From Bacteriovoracaceae bacterium (GTDB taxonomy: Bacteria > Bdellovibrionota > UBA1018): DNA of 64,000 nt. Below are positions 51,712 to 60,226 of the stretch, in pieces. The stretch lies in contig CANFJX010000004.1 of NCBI GenBank assembly GCA_947447665.1, positions 1 through 64,000 on the forward strand. Direction: 5' to 3'. Both the position numbers and the translations under genes were made by a program. Below the pieces are notes generated by a model. That model had not been told where the DNA came from. It worked only from the letters and a program-made list of their open reading frames with translations, and did no database searches. The number at the start of each line of letters is the position of its first letter. The stretch's first letter is position 1.

Positions 51712-52307
51712 ATAAAAATCGGACACTCGGGTTCGTTATAAGCGCTCTTATGGTCGGCTTCTCTCTTCCGAACGAGAGTATGGCAGAGATACAACAGCCC
51801 ACCTCCTTACCCAGCCCTCGGGCCGTCGAACCTACCATCCACTTTAGCTCAGAAAAGGTATTCGTTGCCGACTCTAAAAAGACCAAGACCCCCATTCAAC
51901 ACGGCCTAATCATTGGCGGAGATCGAGCCATCAACCAGGTCATGATTAAAGATATCCGCTTTTCGAGCCAAATAGGCTATGAGCGAGTCGTTATTGATCT
52001 TGAGGGTACCCATAACGGTGAAACCTCTGGCATTCCCCGCCCACCTTACTACCAGGTCGAAGTCAGCACAGATCAAAAACGCATCGGAATTTCAGTCTGG
52101 GGCCGCCCCGAACTCCGCTTTGACTCGCGAAAAGTGAATGCAGTTTTTAAGAAAAGCGCTCTAATTGGGAACATCTCCTTACTACCTAAAGTAGAGGACG
52201 ATGTTTGGACTTTTGTACTACCTATCAAAACCAACGCTCAGGTCGAGGTTTTTGAACTATCCCAACCCGTCCGAATTATCATGGATATCAGTCTTAAAAA
52301 GAGCTAA
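51708..52307 (+). CDS. AMIN-domain-like exported protein
   Basis: A 199-residue protein whose ATG overlaps the matrixin stop (ATGA). Signal peptide residues 1-26 (ending ESMA). Residues about 85-199 resemble an AMIN domain, the peptidoglycan- or secretin-associated module found in AmiC and PilQ: IKDIRFSSQIGYERVVIDL, YYQVEVSTDQKRIGISVWG and VRIIMDIS. No enzymatic domain is attached. It may target the operon's products to the cell wall; inferred. Confidence 0.7.
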   Translation: MNKNRTLGFVISALMVGFSLPNESMAEIQQPTSLPSPRAVEPTIHFSSEKVFVADSKKTKTPIQHGLIIGGDRAINQVMIKDIRFSSQIGYERVVIDLEGTHNGETSGIPRPPYYQVEVSTDQKRIGISVWGRPELRFDSRKVNAVFKKSALIGNISLLPKVEDDVWTFVLPIKTNAQVEVFELSQPVRIIMDISLKKS

Positions 52308-52332
52308 AGGAAGGGCGAGGTTGAAATTGAAA

Positions 52333-52863
52333 ATGAACCCAAGAATCATTTCTGCTAGCATTCTGATTCTTTTAGCCGGACCCATCGTGGGCTGCTCCAG
52401 TTTACCTGATGTCAAAACTCAGTCCTACGCTCGATCGAAGGACCACCAAACTTTTGAGTACGATTTTCCCATCGTTTGGAAAGCGGTTGAATCCGCACTC
52501 ATTCAGACTAAAATAATTGAAAAAGATCCGACTCACGTCACGACGCTGGAGCTTCAAAAACTTTCTCGGCGTTCGTTGAAAACCGATTGGATTTACTCCC
52601 AATCTCGAGTCAAATACATTGCCTATGATGTCAATGGATACCCTCGCAAAACCTACCTCCAGAATCGGTATAAATATCAAGTTCTGGCAGAGTCGGTTCT
52701 AGGTGGAGTTCGAGTCCAAGTGACCACCACTGAGGAAGTCGAGAGACTCAATCCCCAAGGATCTCCAGCCGGCTACGCGACGATTGGGGAGCCCGATCCA
52801 AGTATCGCAAGCGACTTAATTGACAAAATCAATTCTGAACTGCGGTCTGCGCCGCCGAGTTAA
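52333..52863 (+). CDS. Putative lipoprotein
   Basis: A 176-residue protein with a signal peptide ending in the lipobox LAGPIVGC. The ATG at 52333 is used here; a TTG at 52327, 6 nt after GAGG, is equally plausible, and the longer frame back to 52201 overlaps the AMIN gene. The mature part (FEYDFPIVWKAVESAL, HVTTLELQKLSRRS, RYKYQVLAESVLGGVRVQVT) has the strand-helix pattern of the small alpha/beta domains seen in BamC-like and similar outer-membrane lipoproteins, but no firm family match. It ends the matrixin operon; lon follows after 59 bp. Confidence 0.7.
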   Translation: MNPRIISASILILLAGPIVGCSSLPDVKTQSYARSKDHQTFEYDFPIVWKAVESALIQTKIIEKDPTHVTTLELQKLSRRSLKTDWIYSQSRVKYIAYDVNGYPRKTYLQNRYKYQVLAESVLGGVRVQVTTTEEVERLNPQGSPAGYATIGEPDPSIASDLIDKINSELRSAPPS

Positions 52864-52922
52864 GAACTTGACTTGCCATCGCCCAAATCGTGCCCACTTA
52901 TATTAAATACGGGGCAAATTTT

Positions 52923-55460
52923 ATGGTAGATAGAACTGATCAAGAAAACATCAATCCACACGATGACGCAGCAAACTCTTCCGCATCAGGAGAGAGTACT
53001 TTGCAACATCCTATGAGGGCGGGAAATTTAGTTTTGTCCGATCAAAACCTACCGGCCAATTTGTTCGTTCTTCCCGTAAATAGTCCGCTTGTTTTTCCGA
53101 CTCTTTTAGCCCCCCTGCTCGTCACCCATCCGAAACATGTCGGCATGATCGAAGAAGCGATCAACCGCAAACGAGTGATCGGCTTACTCTTAACCCGAGA
53201 AGGAGACGTCCAGGAGGATACGGAATATCAAAGCCTCTATGACTTCGGCGTGGCGGTCAAAATAATCAAGCGCCTTAAAATGCCCGACGGCTCAGTCAAT
53301 CTACTCGTCCACAGCCTGAAGCGATTCAGAAGCCGCAAGGTCCTATCCGAGCTCCCCTACATAGTAGTCGAGACTGAGTATCTCGATGACATCACGGAGA
53401 AATCGAATGAAATGGACGCTTTGGCACGCTCAGCGATCAGTCACGTGAAAAAGCTATCTGAGGTCAATCCGTTCTTCACCGAGGAAATGCGCCTAGCGAT
53501 GATTAATGCCACCGGACCGGGAGCAGTCGCTGACCTCGTTGCTTTTGCTCTCACCCTTCCTAAGGCTGACGCTCAAGACTACCTAGAGACGCTCTCGATT
53601 AAATCTCGATTTGAAAAAATCCTTCTTCATTTACACCGAGAGCAGGAGCTCGCCGAGCTTCAACGAAAAATCAACGACGATCTCCACTCCAAACATGGCC
53701 AGCTTCAACGTGAATTTTTTCTCAAAGAGCAACTTAAGTCGATCAAACGCGAACTCGGAATCGAAGTAGATGGAAAAGACAAGTCATCACGATCGTTTCG
53801 AGATCGAATCGAAGCCGCCCAAATGCCTGACGTAGCCAAAAAAACTGCCCTCGAGGAGCTAGAAAAATTTGAGACCCTCTCAGAGCAATCCCCTGAATTT
53901 AACATCTCCAGGAACTACTTAGAGCTCGTTTGCTCCCTCCCCTGGAATCAAGAAACCGTCGATATCCTAGATCTCGAGCAGGCCAAACAAGCTTTGGACC
54001 ACGAACACTTTGGCCTCGAACGCGTCAAGGAACGTATCCTGGAGTTCCTTGCTATTCGAAAACTGAAAAAAGATCCCAAAGGCTCGATCATCTGCCTGGT
54101 GGGTCCGCCCGGTGTTGGCAAGACTTCCATTGGACGGTCCATCGCTCAAGCTATGGGCAGAAACTTTTTTAGATTTTCGTTAGGTGGGATGCGGGACGAA
54201 GCTGAGATCAAAGGCCATCGGCGAACTTACGTCGGAGCGATGCCTGGAAAGTTCATCCAGGGCCTGAAGCGAGCTGGATCAAAAAATCCGGTTCTCATGC
54301 TCGATGAGATCGATAAACTCGGCCAAAGTTTTCAGGGAGATCCGGCTAGCGCCCTTCTCGAAGTTCTCGATCCGGAGCAGAATTCCGCCTTTTTGGACCA
54401 CTACTTAGACGTCCCTTTCGATATTTCTAAGGTTCTCTTCATTACCACGGCCAACTCGACCGCTTCCATTCCGGCACCCCTCCTCGACCGAATGGAAATC
54501 ATCGAATTACCTGGCTACACGCTCGAAGAAAAACAAGACATTGCCCACCGATATATTCTACCCAAAGTGCTGAATGCCCACGGGCTGAAAGCCAATCAGC
54601 TAAAATTTGAGAAAACAGCGATTCGAAGAATGATGATCGACTATGCTCGAGAGCCGGGCCTCCGATCGCTTCAAAAACTCATGAACCAGATCGCCCGCAA
54701 GGCCGCGACGCAAGTCGTGCGAGAAACCGAGATGCACCAAAAGCAGAATTTACAAACTCGGTTCAAACAAAAGCCGATCCAGATTAAGGAATCTGAGCTT
54801 CTTTCTTGGCTAGGTCCTAAAAAGTTCTACAACGAGATCGCCGAACGGATCACTTCCCCTGGAGTGGTCGTTGGACTCGCATGGACTTCAACGGGCGGAG
54901 AGATCTTGTTTATCGAGGCTGCCGACATTCCCGGCTCAGGAACTCTGAAGCTCACAGGCCAAATGGGCGACGTCATGACCGAAAGCGCTGCTATCGCTTG
55001 GAGTTATGTGAAGAAAAAATGTATTAAGACACTCCAAATGAATCCCCAGTTTTTTAAGGAAAATGACCTACATCTGCATATTCCCGCCGGGGCAATTCCC
55101 AAAGATGGACCATCGGCTGGTATCACGTTGGCCACCGCGCTTTATTCGCTGCTATCGGGACGCCCAGCCAAAAGCCGAGTAGCAATGACTGGTGAGTTAT
55201 CACTCATTGGTAAAGTATTACCGGTCGGAGGAATCAAGGAAAAGATTCTCGCTGCAAAAAGGGCTGGAATTCGAACTCTCATCCTTCCGCGACTGAATGA
55301 AAAAGACCTTTATGAAGTCCCTAAAGATGCCCTCAACGACTTAGAAATCCACTTCGTTAGCCAAATTGAGGAAGTTTTCCCTCTGGCTTTGATCAAGCAG
55401 CGATCGGAGAAACTTCCCGTCCGGCCTTCCCAGAAAAAGGCGACTGATCAAACTTTCTAA
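52923..55460 (+). CDS. lon: ATP-dependent protease Lon
   Basis: AAA+ serine protease for damaged and regulatory proteins. Start at the ATG at 52923 (845 residues; GGGG 8 nt upstream), although the frame opens at a GTG at 52890. The N-terminal substrate-binding domain (LFVLPVNSPLVFPTLLAPL), Walker A CLVGPPGVGKTSIGRS, FSLGGMRDEAEIKGHRRTY, Walker B NPVLMLDEIDKLG and the protease domain with the Ser in IPKDGPSAGIT and the Lys in GGIKEKILAA are all present. The first 40 residues are polar and disordered, longer than in E. coli Lon. Its last 68 bp overlap the convergent HAD gene. Confidence 0.97.
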   Translation: MVDRTDQENINPHDDAANSSASGESTLQHPMRAGNLVLSDQNLPANLFVLPVNSPLVFPTLLAPLLVTHPKHVGMIEEAINRKRVIGLLLTREGDVQEDTEYQSLYDFGVAVKIIKRLKMPDGSVNLLVHSLKRFRSRKVLSELPYIVVETEYLDDITEKSNEMDALARSAISHVKKLSEVNPFFTEEMRLAMINATGPGAVADLVAFALTLPKADAQDYLETLSIKSRFEKILLHLHREQELAELQRKINDDLHSKHGQLQREFFLKEQLKSIKRELGIEVDGKDKSSRSFRDRIEAAQMPDVAKKTALEELEKFETLSEQSPEFNISRNYLELVCSLPWNQETVDILDLEQAKQALDHEHFGLERVKERILEFLAIRKLKKDPKGSIICLVGPPGVGKTSIGRSIAQAMGRNFFRFSLGGMRDEAEIKGHRRTYVGAMPGKFIQGLKRAGSKNPVLMLDEIDKLGQSFQGDPASALLEVLDPEQNSAFLDHYLDVPFDISKVLFITTANSTASIPAPLLDRMEIIELPGYTLEEKQDIAHRYILPKVLNAHGLKANQLKFEKTAIRRMMIDYAREPGLRSLQKLMNQIARKAATQVVRETEMHQKQNLQTRFKQKPIQIKESELLSWLGPKKFYNEIAERITSPGVVVGLAWTSTGGEILFIEAADIPGSGTLKLTGQMGDVMTESAAIAWSYVKKKCIKTLQMNPQFFKENDLHLHIPAGAIPKDGPSAGITLATALYSLLSGRPAKSRVAMTGELSLIGKVLPVGGIKEKILAAKRAGIRTLILPRLNEKDLYEVPKDALNDLEIHFVSQIEEVFPLALIKQRSEKLPVRPSQKKATDQTF

Positions 55461-56082
55461 GTAATTCTGAAATATCCTCATAAACGACCAAAGCGCCCGA
55501 AAGCTCCTGATCACTCCACCCGCCCGAGCGAAAAGCAATGGCCTGAACCCCATGAGCGAGTGCTGCCTGAATATCATAGGGCGTATTCCCCAAAAGAATG
55601 ATTTCTTCGGGATTCATCCCTAAGGACTCTATCGCGCCTTCAACAGGGCTTAGCCAAGCAGACTGAAGATCAACCCCCTTTTTATTCTCTAACAAATCAG
55701 AGCAATCTAAAAGGTTCAAGAATAACTTTAATTCACATGGGTTAGCAGAACTCATCAAAGCAAATCGAAGCCCTTCAGATTTCAGCCGATTCAGGAAATT
55801 CTTTGAAAATGGATTCGGCTTGATCTGGCCTAAAAACTCTGTCTCTAAGATTTCTGCTTTTTTCTTGATCAGCCGCTGGCCTCTTTGAGACCGAGCTTCC
55901 ACACCTACCAGCTGGACAATCACCTGATTAACATCACACCCCATACATCGCTCTATTTCATCAAGTGTGTTTCGAACACCCTCATGATCCAGTGCTTTCT
56001 TCCATGCAAATGCATGGGCTCTTCGGTTATCTACGAGTGTTCCATCTAAATCTATAATTACGCCCCGAATCTTAAAATTCAT
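55393..56082 (-). CDS. HAD-superfamily phosphatase-like protein with altered catalytic motifs
   Basis: A 229-residue protein starting at the ATG at 56082, seven nt after GGGG; upstream in-frame codons give an unrelated 24-residue extension. Motif I IIDLDGTLVDNRR and motif II LMSSANP are intact, with a helical cap between (ERCMGCDVNQVIVQLVG). Motif III lacks the usual Lys-Pro (QSAWLSPVEG), and motif IV reads LLGNTPYDI, with Asn instead of the first Asp. Activity is therefore uncertain. The closest family pattern is phosphoglycolate phosphatase/beta-phosphoglucomutase-like. Its 3' end lies opposite the end of lon. Confidence 0.75.
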   Translation of the reverse strand: MNFKIRGVIIDLDGTLVDNRRAHAFAWKKALDHEGVRNTLDEIERCMGCDVNQVIVQLVGVEARSQRGQRLIKKKAEILETEFLGQIKPNPFSKNFLNRLKSEGLRFALMSSANPCELKLFLNLLDCSDLLENKKGVDLQSAWLSPVEGAIESLGMNPEEIILLGNTPYDIQAALAHGVQAIAFRSGGWSDQELSGALVVYEDISELLRKFDQSPFSGKAGREVSPIAA

Positions 56083-56217
56083 CTTTTTACCCCAAATACG
56101 CAAATCCAATGCAAGCTCAATGCCCTCTAAAAAACAAGTAACAGTCGACAACAACTCTGCATATCTGTATTCAAAAGAGAATGGGATGACGCCTAATTTC
56201 TAGTGGGGGAGGAAAAA

Positions 56218-58383
56218 ATGATCGTCAACCAATCATTATTGAAAGAATTTACAAAAGAATTCAAACTCCCTACTCCTATTCATTTATTAGTCCGTCCCGA
56301 TCTACCGTTCATTCATCGAGACCTCAGCTGGCTCCAGTTCAATGAACGAGTTCTGGCGGAGGCTCGATGCGAGTCTAATCCCCTGCTGGAGCGGATTCGA
56401 TTTTTAGGAATCTCATCGAGTAACCTAGATGAGTTTTTTATGATTCGTTATCCGTCACTCATTCGATCTATCCAGCTCGTAAATTCTCACGATTCAGTTT
56501 CTACGGTGAGAATTATCCAAATTCGAAACGATATTCTTAAGGCTGCTAGGATCTTTAATCAGCGGCAGGCTGAGATTTTAGAAATTCTAGAGGCAAGACT
56601 CGATCCCATGAAGATTCACATTTCGGCTGATACTTCGACACGCAACCTAGCATCTCTCATTGAGCGGGCCATTTTTGAGGAAGAAATATACCCCAGACTA
56701 CCCGCTCCCGAGATTTTCACCCCCCAGAAACTAGGCACGCTTGAAAATCTTCAGCTGGCCATCATTTTCTCTAATCAGATTAACACTCCCTATTGGTTTA
56801 AGATCCCAAAGACAATCCCCACCTGCTTTTTTAAGTGGAATGAAGTCACGGGTGAACTCTTTGGGTATTTTTTGGACCAAATTCTCATGGAGCATCTAGG
56901 GGCCAAAATAGGCTTTGATGCTCGACCGAGCGTTTTAAAAATCACCCGAGACTCAGATTTCACTCTAGAATTCGCAGACCTAGATCCTGAGTCGATCCCC
57001 GATCACGTCCGATTAGGTCTCGGAAAGCGAGAACACGGAAGGCCAACTCGACTACAAATTAGTGGGAGAACGACAAGAAAATTTCTGATCGAGGCGGCTC
57101 ATGCTCTCAAACTCCTGAACCGCCAAGTCGTCGAAGTCCCGAGCACCCTCTGCCTCTCAGCAATTCCTCAGCTCCTGGCGCAGACACCACAGTGGCTCAT
57201 CCAGGAACACCGCCTCTCCTATCCTCCACTTCGCTCTCGAATTCCCATTCCATTTCGAAAGCCCCACCAAATTTTTGATCGCCTCGATCGAGAGGACATG
57301 ATCCTACACCATCCTTACGATTCGTTTGATGCATTCGAGGATTGGATTCGTGCCGCTTGTGAGGACCCGAGCGTCGTTCAAATCGAACAGACTGTTTACC
57401 GAATTGATACAATCTCTCCCATCATGGAGGCTCTCAAGCGAGCTGCCACCAGCAAAAAAATCCGAGTGATGATCGAACTCCGCGCTCGTTTTGATGAGCT
57501 CAATAATCTCAAAGTCGCGGAGGAGTTAAAAGCCGCCGGAGTGGAGGTATCCTTCGGTTTCGGTAAACTCAAGCTTCACAGTAAACTCTCTCTCATTACT
57601 CGAAAGGTGAATCAGGAGACTCTACTCTATGCGCATCTATCTACGGGAAACTACAAGGCCTCGACGGCTCGGCAGTACACAGATCTGGCGATTATAACCT
57701 CACATACCGAAATTTGCTCAGACGTCCGGTACTTTTTTGATCGGATCTTTAGTGGCCAAATCCCCCAAGACTTTAAGCGGCTCATCCCCGCCCCAGCTAA
57801 ACTTCATCGCCGCCTATTGAGCCATATTGAGGCCGAGATTCACGCCTCCGAAAAGGGGCGTCATGCCCGTATTTTTGCTAAGGTCAATGCCTTGGTCGAT
57901 GAAACCGTGATTCAGCAACTCTATCGGGCCTCACAAGCTGGGGTTCAAGTGGATCTGGTGGTTCGTGGCGCGTGCTCGCTGGTCCCAGGAGTGAAGGGCT
58001 TGAGTGATAACATTCGAGTCATGAGTATCGTTGATCGATTTTTAGAGCATAGTCGAATCTATCATTTTGGGGATGCCCAGGTGATTTATCTCTCAAGCGC
58101 AGATTGGATGCCCAGAAACTTTTACTCCAGGCTTGAAATTGCCTTTCCAGTTTTGGACTTGGACATTTATCGCTATATTCAGGATGTTATCATCCCTATT
58201 TCACTCGGAGACACAGAGAAGGCAAGAATTTTGACTCCCAGTGGAAGATGGAAGCGTCATCGTCCATCCCAACGCCAAAAGGGATATAGGCCGGTTCGCT
58301 CTCAATTTTACTTCGAGGAACTGGCTGTCCACGAGTACGAAGGAACCCCTCTCTGGGGCAAAGGAACATTAAAAGAAAAATAA
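56218..58383 (+). CDS. ppk1: Polyphosphate kinase 1
   Basis: Makes inorganic polyphosphate from ATP reversibly. The ATG at 56218 has GGGGGAGG 5 nt upstream (721 residues). The N-terminal domain (FIHRDLSWLQFNERVLAEA, FLGISSSNLDEFFMIR) is the family hallmark. The catalytic C-terminal domains contain the autophosphorylated His in KLKLHSKLSLIT, the metal/phosphate segments HLSTGNYKASTARQYTD and FAKVNALVDETVI, and the second conserved His in FLEHSRIYHF. It is followed after 3 bp by ppx, a common synthesis/degradation pair. Confidence 0.96.
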   Translation: MIVNQSLLKEFTKEFKLPTPIHLLVRPDLPFIHRDLSWLQFNERVLAEARCESNPLLERIRFLGISSSNLDEFFMIRYPSLIRSIQLVNSHDSVSTVRIIQIRNDILKAARIFNQRQAEILEILEARLDPMKIHISADTSTRNLASLIERAIFEEEIYPRLPAPEIFTPQKLGTLENLQLAIIFSNQINTPYWFKIPKTIPTCFFKWNEVTGELFGYFLDQILMEHLGAKIGFDARPSVLKITRDSDFTLEFADLDPESIPDHVRLGLGKREHGRPTRLQISGRTTRKFLIEAAHALKLLNRQVVEVPSTLCLSAIPQLLAQTPQWLIQEHRLSYPPLRSRIPIPFRKPHQIFDRLDREDMILHHPYDSFDAFEDWIRAACEDPSVVQIEQTVYRIDTISPIMEALKRAATSKKIRVMIELRARFDELNNLKVAEELKAAGVEVSFGFGKLKLHSKLSLITRKVNQETLLYAHLSTGNYKASTARQYTDLAIITSHTEICSDVRYFFDRIFSGQIPQDFKRLIPAPAKLHRRLLSHIEAEIHASEKGRHARIFAKVNALVDETVIQQLYRASQAGVQVDLVVRGACSLVPGVKGLSDNIRVMSIVDRFLEHSRIYHFGDAQVIYLSSADWMPRNFYSRLEIAFPVLDLDIYRYIQDVIIPISLGDTEKARILTPSGRWKRHRPSQRQKGYRPVRSQFYFEELAVHEYEGTPLWGKGTLKEK

Positions 58384-58386
58384 AAT

Positions 58387-59907
58387 ATGCGAATAGGTAT
58401 TATTGATCTTGGTACGAACTCAGTTCGATTTGATGTCCAGTGGATTGGACCCGCTCACCGGGTTCGCCAGCTCCATCGCGAGAAAATCATGGTCCGGTTG
58501 GGACAAGGAGTGTTTCTCCGGCAAAGACTCGATCCGAGCGCAAAACGCAGAACGATCGATGCACTGATTCAGTTTCGCCGCACCGCCTCGCGATTGCGAG
58601 TGTCTAAAATAATCGCTTTTGGCACGAGCGCCCTGAGAGAGGCGGTCGACGGGGAGTCATTCGTTCAGGAAGTTCAAAAAGAAACGGGGATCGAAATTCG
58701 GGTGATCTCGGGAGAAGAAGAAGCCCGACTCATTGCTCTTGCCATTCTCAACCGTGAAGAGAAACCCAAGGGCCTTTTCGGCCTCATCGATATGGGAGGG
58801 GGGAGCACTGAGATCAGCCTCTGCCGAGACTCTACCCTTTTGCAATCTTGCAGTTTACAACTAGGGACTGCGCGACTCCAGCAGGTGTTTTTAAAAGAAG
58901 TCCCCCCTCTTATTTCAAAAAAGGCACAAGCTGACTCGATTCAAAACCTCAGGGGACAAATCCGCAGTACTATTGCTGCACAAACGATTCAACAGAAATG
59001 GCCGAAAGTCTCGACTCTCCTTGGCTCCAGCGGAACGATTCGCGCCATTGCACGGATTCTCAAACGGATCTATGGAGGCGATTCCATTGAGCGGGAACAG
59101 TTAATGACTCTCGTCCACCGCATGACTGGATTGTCGCGCAGAGAGCTCCTCCTGATTCCAGGCATGGAACCTAAACGAGTCGAGATGATCCTGGCGGGAG
59201 CTATTTTACTCGAAGAGCAAATGGACTTTCTCAACGCTCGTAGCGTTACCCCCTCACGCTACTCTTTAAGAGATGGCATTCTGGACCGAGAGATTCTGCT
59301 CCTCTCTCACACGGGAGGAGCCGAGAGTCGTTTTCAATTGGAAGATCTTTACCAAAAAGCTGCTCAGCTTGGGTTTTCCAAACCCTCCCTTCAAGGCAAG
59401 GTCAGGACGGCTGAGGAGCTCTTTCAAAAAACTCAAAAGCTTCATCTCCTCGATGAAGACTGGTTGCGGTACCTTTCGGCGGGGATCATCCTCCATGAAA
59501 TAGGTTCAGTCGTCAGCCTCACTCATTTCGAAGCACACTCTTATTACATGGTTCGTCACGCCGACTTTTTAGCTATGGAAAATTGGGAGTCAGAATGGAT
59601 TGCTCAGCTTTGCCTCAAGGCAGGCGATCCGACGATCGCAAAAAAAGACCTGGGATTTGTCCCGGGCAAAAAAAGCCGAATGACATTCTTGAAGCTTCTC
59701 GCCCTGATGCGCATAGCCGAGGCTCTGGGCCCAAGGAGCGCTTCCTTCCCAACGCTCAAAAAAGTAACAATCCGAGACCAGCAAGTCAAAATGACTCTCA
59801 ACGGCCGACGATCTCAAGACCTGACGGTCCTTAGAATCCAACAGAAGAAAGCTCTTTTCGAGGAAGTGTTTAAAATAACACTCACGACCAACGGTATTAG
59901 GAGTTAA
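58387..59907 (+). CDS. ppx: Exopolyphosphatase / guanosine pentaphosphate phosphohydrolase
   Basis: Ppx/GppA family enzyme of the sugar kinase/actin ATPase fold. Phosphate-1 motif GIIDLGTNSVRFDV, ISGEEEARLI, phosphate-2 motif GLIDMGGGSTEISL with the catalytic Glu/Asp region, LGSSGTIRAIARI and the C-terminal HD-like domain (ILHEIGSVVSLTHFEAHSYYMVRH). Length 506 matches E. coli Ppx. Coupled to ppk1 by a 3-bp gap. It may also cleave pppGpp; the sequence does not decide. It converges with rpoZ 39 bp away. Confidence 0.93.
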   Translation: MRIGIIDLGTNSVRFDVQWIGPAHRVRQLHREKIMVRLGQGVFLRQRLDPSAKRRTIDALIQFRRTASRLRVSKIIAFGTSALREAVDGESFVQEVQKETGIEIRVISGEEEARLIALAILNREEKPKGLFGLIDMGGGSTEISLCRDSTLLQSCSLQLGTARLQQVFLKEVPPLISKKAQADSIQNLRGQIRSTIAAQTIQQKWPKVSTLLGSSGTIRAIARILKRIYGGDSIEREQLMTLVHRMTGLSRRELLLIPGMEPKRVEMILAGAILLEEQMDFLNARSVTPSRYSLRDGILDREILLLSHTGGAESRFQLEDLYQKAAQLGFSKPSLQGKVRTAEELFQKTQKLHLLDEDWLRYLSAGIILHEIGSVVSLTHFEAHSYYMVRHADFLAMENWESEWIAQLCLKAGDPTIAKKDLGFVPGKKSRMTFLKLLALMRIAEALGPRSASFPTLKKVTIRDQQVKMTLNGRRSQDLTVLRIQQKKALFEEVFKITLTTNGIRS

Positions 59908-59946
59908 TCATCCCGGGAGCCAACACCCAAGTGAGAGAATGACTCT

Positions 59947-60177
59947 CTAATTAGACATAGGCGGCAGATCATCGCCAGCGCCTAGGCCGGCAGGAGTAAC
60001 GGCTTTCACGCGACCAGCGGCGATTTCTCGAAGGGCAGTCACGATGATGCGATTCTTGCTTTTAATCAATGGTTCCGAGCCCTTGTAGAGCTGGCGAACC
60101 CGCCTCGTTGCGAGATGAACGAGTTCGTACATGTTGGTGACGTGATCTAAACAATCTTCAATTGTAACTCTAGCCAT
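59947..60177 (-). CDS. rpoZ: DNA-directed RNA polymerase omega subunit
   Basis: A 76-residue protein that binds the beta-prime subunit and stabilises RNA polymerase. Core pattern [29 protein letters not shown] followed by [19 protein letters not shown] matches omega proteins. The tail is acidic and Gly-rich. AAGGAG lies close upstream of the ATG (minus strand). No gmk or spoT gene is adjacent, unlike in E. coli. Confidence 0.93.
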   Translation of the reverse strand: MARVTIEDCLDHVTNMYELVHLATRRVRQLYKGSEPLIKSKNRIIVTALREIAAGRVKAVTPAGLGAGDDLPPMSN

Positions 60178-60226
60178 TCTTACTCCTTATTGCGCAAAAG
60201 AAGCCCTGTTTTTATCGAACTCCGCG

